Positions 55,728 through 64,000 of a DNA stretch of 64,000 bases are shown piece by piece. Under the pieces are notes generated by a model. That model worked only from the letters and a program-made list of their open reading frames with translations. It had not been told where the DNA came from and did not search any database. The position numbers and the translations under genes are program-made. Numbering within the stretch: position 1 is the first letter of the stretch; each line of letters starts with the position of its first letter. The DNA is from Fasciola hepatica (taxonomy: Eukaryota > Platyhelminthes > Trematoda > Plagiorchiida > Fasciolidae), in the NCBI GenBank assembly GCA_948099385.1, contig CANUEZ040000103.1:9286501-9350500 (forward strand), in the 5' to 3' direction.

Positions 55728-56590
55728 TCTGCTATCCCTCTTCCCACAGTCCACCTCTGCACTTCTGTCCCCCTTTCATCAATTCTGTTTACCCATTTGG
55801 AGATTGAAGATGCAATTTCTTTTGTTAAACCCTGTGCAACATATCGCGTGACTTACTCTCTCTCGCCCACCAAACTTAATGCGTCTCGTGGTTCATGAAA
55901 TTCTCTGCGTAGAAAAGCTTTCTCCTGCCTTGAAAGTGCACTGTACCACCCGGCCAAATTTATCTGGACGGCCTACCCATCCCCATACACCCCACGGTTA
56001 TTGATCTTGGCGTACGCTACTTTTGTTTCTTTAGCTTCTCAGAGCAGGCGTCGTTCCGAGTCTCTAAGTATAAACAAACCCAAGGCCTGATTCGTCGACG
56101 TTTTTACTACCGGCTATTCGCCTTCCCATGTATCTCTCACACGTAAAACCGCCCCCAGAATATTGTCCGATAACCTCCTGCCTCTGACACGTTCCTCTAT
56201 TGTATCTTTTGTGGACGTACAGCGTACCTTCACCAAAACGCTGCTGGGCGTATCCGTAGCTCTAACATACCGCCAGCGCTGTGAGCTCCTACAAATTGAG
56301 CCTCATGGTTTCGTTGCATGAGGCCTAACTTGGACTTCCTCTTTGAGCTAATCCGAAGCACAGCCCACACCTCCTATCATATCTCATTCACTTCCCCCGG
56401 CTCCAACCCCGTCCGACATAGAACCTACTCTCTCCCTGTCCCTCATTCTAATCTCAGTCTGAAGAACCGATTCTTTCTGTCAGCTTATTCCAAATTCTGG
56501 AATGATGCTCCCCCTTAGCTTACGCAGTGCCTCCTCATTGTTCGACTTTAAGCGCGCACTTAACAGTTCCCAATGCTATGTTGCTCACCA

Positions 56591-57110
56591 ATGAGTTCGT
56601 CTTCACCGATCTGGCCTTTGAAAGAGGCCCCACACTGTAACCCTGCTACCTCTGTGCCATAGTCTCATAGGTATACTCCATGCCCGACACTTCTCTGTCT
56701 TCAGTGTCGCGAACTACGGCCATTGTTTTTTCCCATCCACAGCGAACCTACCTCCCGGTTTCATAAGATAGCTGTTGCTCACTTACTTTCATCTGTTATC
56801 TATCTTCTTAATTATCTTTCTCTCCTCAGTATCCGTTGCTCCTCAGCTAGGGTACACACAAACTGCGCTTCCCTATCCCTTTCCGCTTTCCAGTGATCAT
56901 CGATGATGGTCTACCATATCGGGCACTGTACTGGCCACCGCCTTGGCGGGTGCACCATGATTGCATTGCTACACGGCTGTATACCACTCGCTGTTTCCGT
57001 TGGCTATGCTTTCCAAAATCTCACGTGCAGGCCAATTGATCCTGGATCACAAATTCCTATACCGGTCGCTTTGCCTCCTGTATAATTATCAACTACTACT
57101 GATGCCACTC
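56591..57110. other. No gene recognised; probable extension of R1
   Basis: The right end (57075-57110, ATTATCAACTACTACTGATGCC) resembles the reverse complement of 22577-22610, next to the R1 block. The remainder is unassigned. Confidence 0.35.
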
Positions 57111-57222
57111 CCAGCGGTGTGGGGCGGGCGGATCTACCGCTATGACCGGCGGACATTGGGCGTTTAGTCCGCCTGCAACGATGGGCGAGCGTAATTAGGC
57201 TAATGGATCACACCTCGTGTGT
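57111..57222 (-). repeat. Dispersed repeat R1, copy 3, inverted
   Basis: The reverse complement reads AGGTGTGATCCATTAGCCTA, ACGCTCGCCCATCGTTGCAG, CCGCCGGTCATAG and GATCCGCCCGCCCC, the same block and order as 22464-22575. Confidence 0.6.
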
Positions 57223-59185
57223 TCACCTCACGAAGTGTTCTTTAGGTTGGGTGCCTAGCGCAAGGTGTAACAGCCGGTCGTGGAAAATCCCCCTTTTTTC
57301 CCCTCGCGATTCAGTGTTTTTTCCCAACATCACTCATTTCCATACACTATTGACCTGTCTTTACGAACTGGTTGTTTTTCTGGACCAATTGTTGTTTGTT
57401 CGCGCCCAGAGCGCTATTTTGGCACATCATTGTTCAGGACCTGCGTGACGCACGTGCTGTCTGCTCACACGCTGCTATTCGGTTTCTCGTTGTTGAGACT
57501 TTGTGATCGTATTATTGAGGTTTGTATATTGTTTATGTCATTGTTTATTTTAATAATCTAGTATCGTAGAATTATCACGGATAATCGCCTTCTGATTTCG
57601 GGATCCGTTGCGAATTTGGCTACGCATTGCTCAAACGTTCGTAACACAAGGTCAGTCCTACCCACTAACACCTGTTTCGGATCGGACGCTCTCGCCATCC
57701 TCGGACTACGGCACCCAATAGTGTCGATTGGAGATTGCATGCTCTGCATCCTTGTTTCTCACGGTACGCTCACCTTTGGATAATATCTGTTACCACTTTC
57801 CACTTCATCACCCTACCGCGGTATGCACACATGCCCATTCTGTCCTTGATCCTATCGCCTCCCACCGTATCACCTTTCACTGCGGGATGTCACCATTGTT
57901 ACGGCTATTCCGACTGTGATTAACGCGCTGCCAATTCAAACGAACCCCAACACCAGAACAAGATTGATTTGTAGTTTTCATGGTACTGGATTACCAAATT
58001 ATACGCATATATCAATGCGTACAAGCCCAAACTGTACGGCCGCAACGTCTAGCAGCGAGTACCAGAGTTCAACAAATGTCGATGTCAGATACCACCGTCA
58101 CGGCAGTCCGAGTTCGAATCAAAATTATGTCACTTCACGTGAGCGAAATACAAACAAATGTTGGAGTGCGGTGATTGATGCATGCTGTAATTGTTCGAGG
58201 ATCAATGAGATAGATAACATAGCCTCAACAATACAAGTATGTGACAACGGCCAGGGGCGATTTCCACAAATGTACTTACACTGCCCACCAAATCCTTCCA
58301 TGAAACGGTGAACATCCAAAGGGTAAATAAAGGTACATATACGCCCTAACCCATGTTGGCCCTTAAGTCAGTGCATACGTAGGTTACCATGGGCTCCATC
58401 TATCGGTGACCAGTTGCAGACACGCTTGCAGGTTTTTTTGGGGGTTATGCTCCATACCCCGATATCTTAGCGTTTCTTCTGAGATTGATATGACACTATC
58501 CGTATAAGAAAAAGGACTTCGATGTGATTGCGATGCGTAGACAGATCACAAAATGTGGAGAAAAAGGCTCACCGAACAAGAGTAAAATGAGTGGCAAGAG
58601 GAAGACTGAGAATTCTCGATGAAAAAGTAAGATGGCCACAGAGTACTGGAACGTTAGATGTTCAACGTGTAGTGTTGTCACAATAAAATTATGATGCACT
58701 CATAACTTATGCCCACTTGAACACAAGTTGAATAATAGTACAAATAAGGAGTCTCGGAAATAGAGATATTCCTACAAACGGTCAAGTGCTTGGTCATGAG
58801 TTTCCGCTACTGCACGAACCATGTCGTGTCGTGTGATGGACTAGGGTTTCGACAATCAACTCCACTGTGAATCGTGAACATCGCATGAAATTATACACAA
58901 ATATACTTCAGAGACATTGTGACGGGTTGGGGCTTACGGGAGAATGCAGGAGCAATAAATAAATAAATTCATCTCCAGTTGGTATCAGTAAACTTGGTTT
59001 CAGTTTGGTCCGTAGCGTCAACTTAGCCCTAGCCATTGCCACCTTCATACAAACGGATATCTCGCAATACGTCTCTTTTGTTCGTTCTCGCCACCGCCGT
59101 GCGCACGAGGCCATTGATTTCTTCACAGCAGTCCTAGATCACCTCAACCGGCTAATCGTCTTTATGTAAGTGGCTCTCCACGAGG
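57223..59185. other. No gene recognised; expected place of the BEL/Pao 3' LTR
   Basis: Open frames such as 57916-58311 (131 codons, plus) show no motif. The 3' LTR of the minus-strand BEL/Pao element should lie just left of 59186, but without its partner LTR I could not set the ends. The plus-strand T-rich stretch at 57290-57560 could be regulatory or LTR-like; this is unproven. Confidence 0.35.
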
Positions 59186-60424
59186 ATGACCACATTGCCA
59201 TGTCTGTACGACCTCTTTTTGGAGGTCCACTTTTTCCAAACCTACAGTGTCGGTAATTACTCCCTCGTCAAACGTTTTCAGAAAGCCTGTGCCACGTTGT
59301 TCACTTCTTTCCATTCTAAGATGTACGTTCCACGTAAGGTTTTCGGTGTGATTGTTCCTACGCTTGACCGCGGTAAAAACAGGTCGTTGGATGTGAGATC
59401 TAGTTCGCCCTCCGGGTCTGAGACGATCGGCACCAGTGGTCCGTTGATCATTATGCGTTCTACTTTTGTTATTAAAGTAGTGAGCGTCTCGTCATTGAGG
59501 TTTTGTTGTGAGTTCAGGGCCGCGAGTATTTTCCCATTTGATCAAGTCAGCCTTTCCCAAACGCCACGGCGACGAGTCCCATAAGATGGGTTGAAGTGCC
59601 ATTCTATCCCCTTTGCTACGGTTTCGTTTTGTATTTTGGCGTGGTCCAGGAGGTTCCACCGTTTCTCCAACTCTTCATGAGCTCCAACGAAGTTCGAGCC
59701 ATTGTCTGAGTATACGTTCTTGGGGGCGCCCCGAGATGAACCTCCGAAGGGCCATTAGAGATGAATCGTTGATCACATTATGCCTTACTTCAAGATGGGC
59801 CGATCTGCATTGTAAACATGTTATCAGGCAGTGGTAGAAGTAACAAGCCAAAGCAGCCGACGCCAATTTCCACGAACGGGCACCATCCCGGTTGAACTCT
59901 CACAGCTGGAAGTGGGCCATCATTTGTTGGCCTGCTACCACCCTCCGGCGATGACAAGTGATGCAGTTGCCTATGACTCGCTTGACCGTCGCTGGTCCTT
60001 TTGTCACCCAAAATTGTCGGCGCATATTGTTCAACAAGTGGTGCAAACCTGAGCGTCCTTCTTCTCGATGTACATTGTCTCTCAGGCTTCTCGTTTTGTA
60101 GTGGTCACCAGGGACTGTTACGGGGTATTTTGCTTTGTACTCTGGATTTGAATTCGTCAGCCGCTCTTTAACTTTCAGTAGTCCGTTGGTTTGTATGGGG
60201 TTCAGTCGTTGGATACTGCTGTACAACGGCCTGCTTCCTTTGGTGTTGTCACTTATCCTGACTCGCTCGCGGGTCTCGAACGGGGCGTCTAGTTGTAGTA
60301 GGCGTAGAACGTCAGTTTCGGCTTGGTTCAGCTCGCCCGGTAGTACTTCCTCACATTCAATGTGTTCTGTGGTCGCTTGCATTTCAAAATCAGTGAGAGA
60401 ACTTTGTATCGTATCCGCGGGCAA
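59186..60424 (-). pseudogene. BEL/Pao integrase
   Basis: The piece 59900-60424 holds the linker and zinc finger: LLKVKERLTNSNPEYKAKYP, HREEGRSGLHHLLNNMRRQF (HH) and VIGNCITCHRRR (CC). The core continues in other frames. PFVEIGVGCFG near 59870 stands where VGVDYFGP is expected, so the first catalytic Asp is Gly. SAHLEVRHNVINDSSLMALR lies at 59675-59866, NVYSDNGSNFVGAHEE at about 59690-59730 (second Asp present), and HFNPSYGTRRRGVWERLT at about 59560-59610 (Glu present). The C-terminal part runs to about 59186. A stop follows WERLT. Confidence 0.82.
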
Positions 60425-60988
60425 CGGCCTTCAAAATTTTCATCCATTCGAGGAAGTGGCACAGTTTTTTTACTATGCCTACTTTTCTCGTGAAGTTTGT
60501 AGCCAGTGTCAGTCTTTCGGTCTCGATATCGCCATCATAAGGCTGAGGTATTAGTGGCGTTGGCCACACCTCTTTGGCTGCAGTTAAAAGTCCGGTCTCA
60601 TTGTCCACATCAGCAACCTTTCTGGTGTTTTCAGGCCTATTGAGTAGAGGTCGGTTGAGCTGCAGGCGGATTGTACATGGTGCCATCGGCCGGTTTTAGT
60701 CGACTCGTGGAATAAAGTGGGTCTGTTGGCCATGAAAGTGTTAAAACGAGTGGTTCTGTTGTTTATGTAATGAAGTACCGTAGACGAATCCGTCCAAAAA
60801 TTCGGTTCTCGGTTTATCGGAATGAAGAATTTCCTAATAAGCATCCCTGCTTCCACGATCAATACTGCTGCCGTCAGTTCCAGCCTCGCAATGGACACCG
60901 GTTTCAGTGGAGCCACCCTCGCATTTGCGAATAATATCTGGCTGTGCCGGCCACCATTTTCTTTTACCCAGCAGCCGTAATCCTCCAT
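60420..60988 (-). pseudogene. BEL/Pao RNase H
   Basis: FANARVAPLKPVSIARLELT (catalytic E in RLEL), then PNFWTDSSTVLHYINNRTTR (catalytic D in WTDS), FMANRPTLFHESTKTGRWHH and the SSTD/ADxxSRG-like region. 134 open residues (60584-60988). A frame change follows into the linker at 60390-60686. This domain removes element RNA during cDNA synthesis. Confidence 0.8.
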
Positions 60989-61135
60989 TCCGTAGCTTTA
61001 TCTATGTGCATCAGAAAACAAGTAGAGTTGGGCCTCGTCTGTGCACATGATTCCTGTCAAGCACCTTTGTGTTTTGATCTCACCAAGTTGATCCAGGCTG
61101 TGTAACCAGTCGCGCCATCGTTTGTCGTCTTCATC

Positions 61136-62010
61136 TTAAAGAGGTTCGTCCCAGCCCGCCAATCTCTGGCACAGCAAATGCAGAAAGCACTTTCCCTGTG
61201 ACAACCACGGCAAAACGAAGCCGAGGGGACCATAGAGGCTTGCGACTAATGAAAAGATTTTTCCCTGTGCAGCTAGTCGTTTGAGTAGGTTCAGAGTGAA
61301 TGTGAATTCGTCAATCCCCGGTTTCCACTGAAGTCCAAGCTTGCGGTCTGTTTGTGAGGAGGATCCCAGAGGCTCTCTTGCATACCCCATTTTCTCGGAC
61401 TTCGAGATAACATTGAGCACCTCCTAGATGTTTGAAGTTCATTTAGCGAGGATGAACCCTCCAGACCTTAGGGTGGCGGCCAACTCGGTCACATATAGAA
61501 TAGCAGTATTTGGTCTTCAAAGGAACACAGAAAATCGTTCACGTAAAAGTGGTACACTGCTCTCCCTAACAGGTTGCTGGTGCCGCCGAAACGCTTGAGG
61601 GTTTTCCGGGGGGTAAAATGTGCACGGAAGGGATGTGCGGCCAGCCTGTATTCGTCCGGTGCCCGATTTACGTCGCTTTCAGGCCACCAGAGAAGACGGC
61701 GGGCGTCTCTATCATCAACGGGCATCTTTACTTGTAGAAAAATTTCACAACTGTCTAAAGAGACGGCCATTTTTTCTGACCGAAAACGACAAAAAACCTC
61801 GACTACTGGCGTTGTCCAGTCTAGACCCTGTAGTATATGGTCATTGAGTGACACCCTGACATTTCGCGGCACAGTCAAAAGCCACCCTGACCTTCCGAGG
61901 TTTCTTCGGGTTTGCGAACGGGTGATAAGGCAGGAAGCACCTCATGTTGGCGCTGATTACCGCTATATCCACTGTTTCTATATTCTTCAAGTTTCTTATG
62001 TTCCATGGCT
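61136..62010 (-). pseudogene. BEL/Pao reverse transcriptase
   Basis: FLPYHPFANPKKPRKVRVAF near 61890-61960 is the opening motif. SLNDHILQGLDWTTPVVEVF, SCEIFLQVKMPVDDRDARRL and WWPESDV follow at 61489-61878, then HFYVNDFLCS, where the second position of the catalytic pair reads N (AAC) instead of D. The thumb/connection text GLQWKPGIDEFTFTLNLLKR and VASLYGPLGFVLPWLSQGK lies at 61136-61420. Frame changes occur near 61870 and 61480. Confidence 0.82.
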
Positions 62011-62399
62011 CTCGTGTATTCTATCCTTAATTGTGGCTCCCGAATTAAGCTTATTTTGAGGAATCGCAGTTTTTTTTCAGAGACATTTCTCGGCTGTTTG
62101 ACATAGGCTTTATGTTGGGTCTCCACGGGACAGGAACCTCGAAACGATCTATTACATACTTGGCGTTTTAGGCTACCATTTTCGAAGCCGACCTACCTTC
62201 TCGTAATGAGGCATCTCTATCAATGGCAAAGTAAGAAAATTCGACGCTATGCAGCTGTTGGAATGGTTTTCAAATGTTTGCCGTTTCCACCGAAGTGTAG
62301 TTAATTTGGATTTGTCTGCCGCATCTTTCATCTTTACTGCCATAAAAAGTCCGGCCGAATAAAGTGTGTACTGCACAGGGTGCTTTGCGGCTTCCTATT

Positions 62400-62800
62400 C
62401 TTTGGTACAGGACCCAATGCGCTTCCGGTACATCACAACCGGTCAGCGAATAAATTTCGTTATTCTGCCGCCCCTCGATCGTAACCCCGCCAAGATGCGG
62501 CTACTGAGTCAGAACCGACTGCACTGACTTAAGTGCTCTGATCGGCAGATCCTTCACGGTGCATGCTTTTAGAGTTACTGCTCTATCGTTGTTGACCAAG
62601 GAAACGAGCTGTAGCTGTAGTTTGGTCGACTGGATGACCTGGATGCCACTTACTGGGCTCACTGCTAATGAAGATTGATTTCCTCTGATCCCATATTTTT
62701 CTGCAAACTCCTCCCTTACTAGAGTGGTATCCGAGCCACTATCTGCGAAGGTTGACGCTCTTATAACCTCAACTGTGGTCTATATGCCGACTGCTTTTAC
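62400..62800 (-). pseudogene. BEL/Pao protease region
   Basis: ASTFADSGSDTTLVREEFAE near 62720-62760 gives the catalytic Asp in DSG, the variant used by BEL/Pao proteases in place of DTG. It is followed by SSLAVSPVSGIQVIQ and LKACTVKDLPI. A stop occurs just after SVLTQ at about 62510. The protease would process the Gag-Pol chain. Confidence 0.68.
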
Positions 62801-63790
62801 TCCTAGGCGAAAGGGCCTGCAAGTGGAGCGAGACACTGAGCAGACCACACTTGACTTCTGGGTTTCTTTGGCGTATAATTTCTGGGATTTGTGTTGTAGG
62901 TAATGATGCACCCCATGGCATCCATCCTGACCACAACTGGGTGTCGTTCGGCACACCGCTCTTCAACGTGAATCGTTGGGACAGACGAAGCACGAGCCCA
63001 GTCTCTTAGACATTGCCTATCGTTCGTCGATGTCAACGTTGCGGAGGCGGGCGTATTCCGCTAGGCAGTGATGCTCCGCACAAACTGTACACACCGGCAA
63101 GTTTTTACCTTCGCGGGACATTGCTTGTGTGTTTGCCCATGGTTGTCTTTTTTTGATTCCCTGGTCCAGCCTTGCGTCGTCGTAATCCTGGGTTACTCGC
63201 TTGTCCCCCGCACATGTTGACCGAAACGACTGTTTCTCATTCGGACATGACGGTCTATGAATTGCGCTACGTCTTCAAACGTGGCTTCTAGCCCAAATCT
63301 ACTGATCCTCCCGGCTTCCTCGGCCCATCTACCCTGTAGTTCTGTGGGCAGACTGCGCACCGTGGTCTCCAATGAGTGCAGTGCGTTCAAGTCCGACCAA
63401 TAACCTGGGTGATTCAATGAGATGCCGCAGTTCTGCATTTTTATTTCCAGTCTGGCTGGAGAGCCCGGCTCGCCTTTGGAACGTTTTGCCCCTTATAATG
63501 CACCATCGATTAAATTCCGGGTGACTTTAAATGGTTGCTAAAACAGGTCTTTCAAGATTTCACGTGCCTGAGTGTAACTCTCTTCGGAGTCCAGTATCGA
63601 GCACCCTTCGATAACTTCCCTGGCTCTTCAACGACAGTCATGTAGTAGATACAAGAATCTCTGTCATGGATTGGATGCTCTCCTTTCCACAGTACTATTC
63701 TGCGCTCCAGTCGCAGGTGGACAAAGCATGTTTTATACTGGTGCGAGTCGACTTCAATGGTTCCACGGAACTGCTAGGCTAAATAGCCGT
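62800..63790 (-). pseudogene. gag: BEL/Pao Gag with Cys/His region
   Basis: The capsid part reads from about 63780 (FRGTIEVDSHQYKT) through EGCSILDSEESYTQAREILK near 63600, to YWSDLNALHSLETTVRSLP and FEDVAQFIDRHVRMRNSRFG (63193-63438). The Cys/His region at about 62890-63110 has CTVCAEHHCLAEYARL, MSKRLGSCFVCPNDS and CGQDGCHGVHHYL, the paired-knuckle pattern of BEL elements. Frames change several times and a stop interrupts the knuckle. Confidence 0.72.
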
Positions 63791-64000
63791 ACGCTCCGTG
63801 GTCCCCAAGACCAGCTCTCGTTCCCGTCTTCGGAGATGAGCTTTCCTGGCAGATTCAGCTTCTTCCCTAGCCTGCCTAAGCTGTTCCTAATTCAACTATT
63901 CTCGATCTATTGATATCATCACCTTTAAATTCTACTCCACTAGCTGAAGTACGTGAAAACGCAATGACGGGACTAGCAGCTCTAGCAATATATAAGGAAT
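63791..64000. other. Leader upstream of BEL/Pao Gag
   Basis: On the minus strand this precedes the recognisable Gag text. No LTR end or primer site could be fixed before the window edge. Confidence 0.3.

Larger units (their letters stand above)
52420..56590 (+). mobile_element. CR1-like LINE remnant with RT palm deleted, plus strand
   Basis: Plus strand, same order as the large minus-strand copies: ORF1 (52490-54500), endonuclease remains (54600-55300), RT linker (55200-55730), then directly the post-palm SFSEQASFR-like and RRRFYYRLFAF text (about 55980-56130) and the 3' block MRPNLDFLFELIRS ... FFLSAYSKFWNDAPP (56318-56518). The palm motifs (SKAFD, GVIQG, FADD), which should lie near 55.8-55.9 kb, are absent, so an internal deletion of several hundred bases is likely. 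Length about 4.2 kb. Confidence 0.72.
59186..63790 (-). mobile_element. BEL/Pao LTR retrotransposon, decayed
   Basis: The minus strand shows Gag, double zinc-knuckle region, DSG protease, RT, RNase H, then HHCC and core integrase. The wording is that of the BEL/Pao group: FYVxD box, RVAPLKPVSIARLELTAAV in RNase H, WERLT after the integrase core. It spans about 4.6 kb of coding sequence. LTRs were not identified; the 5' LTR probably lies at or beyond the right edge. Every domain has frame changes, and at least two catalytic residues are substituted (RT YVDD to YVND; first integrase Asp to Gly). The copy is dead. Confidence 0.85.

Noticed and set aside
57916..58311. 131-codon plus-strand frame near the BEL/Pao 3' side
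   Set aside because: No motif and no homologue recognised; may be LTR or flank sequence.
59186..60554. Plus-strand frames of 130-140 codons
   Set aside because: Opposite strand of the BEL/Pao integrase and linker, which have clear motifs on the minus strand.
61574..62059. 161-codon plus-strand frame
   Set aside because: Shadow of the BEL/Pao RT.
1..64000. CRISPR array, tRNA or rRNA genes, bacterial operons
   Set aside because: None seen. The only regular short repeats are 11-bp arrays without spacers and simple microsatellites; the coding content is eukaryotic transposons.

Overview
The window looks like a repeat-choked intergenic stretch of an animal nuclear genome, most likely a parasitic flatworm (trematode or cestode). 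The evidence is the set of mobile elements: a Ty3/gypsy element whose Gag carries the C-x2-H-x9-C-x3-C box typical of the CsRn1 group, an RTE-like LINE, many CR1-like LINEs in two lineages, and a BEL/Pao element. A further hint is a gene with introns of only about 32-45 bases, as in flatworms. I found no convincing host gene, tRNA, rRNA or CRISPR array. The species cannot be decided from the sequence alone.

Layout. 1-3692 (minus): CsRn1-type gypsy element with integrase, RNase H/RT, protease, Gag, primer site and a probable 5' LTR; its 3' part lies off the left edge. 5903-10458: three arrays of degenerate 11-bp repeats around a nearly full-length but decayed RTE-like LINE (6064-9745, minus). 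11-23 kb: unassigned sequence with two dispersed repeat families (here R1 and R2), a tandem pair at 12.2/12.7 kb, a possible P-type transposase fragment and two CR1 remnants (15.5-18.0 and 19.06-19.84 kb). 23.3-28.1 kb and 32.7-37.6 kb (minus): two near full-length CR1-like elements with ORF1 and endonuclease/RT ORF2. Between them lie a second-lineage CR1 (28.2-29.98 kb, minus), an R2 copy, and an opposed 3' fragment (30.17-30.73 kb, plus).

37.8-47 kb is the most unusual part. It holds two diverged copies of a multi-exon DUF4806-like gene (38.58-39.80 and 43.45-44.70 kb, minus), each followed about 0.65 kb downstream by an 11-bp-period CCGG-rich array. Upstream of the second copy is a decayed transposase of the family with WxATEFRxFLL, HMRLVCLG and YRSSNxQLW-type motifs. 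I read this as a two-gene DNA transposon with 11-bp arrays near its ends, plus an older relative that has lost its transposase. 47.2-56.6 kb: plus-strand CR1 remnants (one with ORF1, endonuclease and 3' end but no RT palm) and a minus-strand second-lineage scrap. 59.2-63.8 kb (minus): a decayed BEL/Pao element with Gag, zinc knuckles, protease, RT, RNase H and integrase; its LTRs were not identified.

Almost every coding region has stops or frameshifts. The window is therefore a record of successive insertions rather than a working gene set. Coordinates of decayed elements are approximate except where a splice site or stop codon fixes them.
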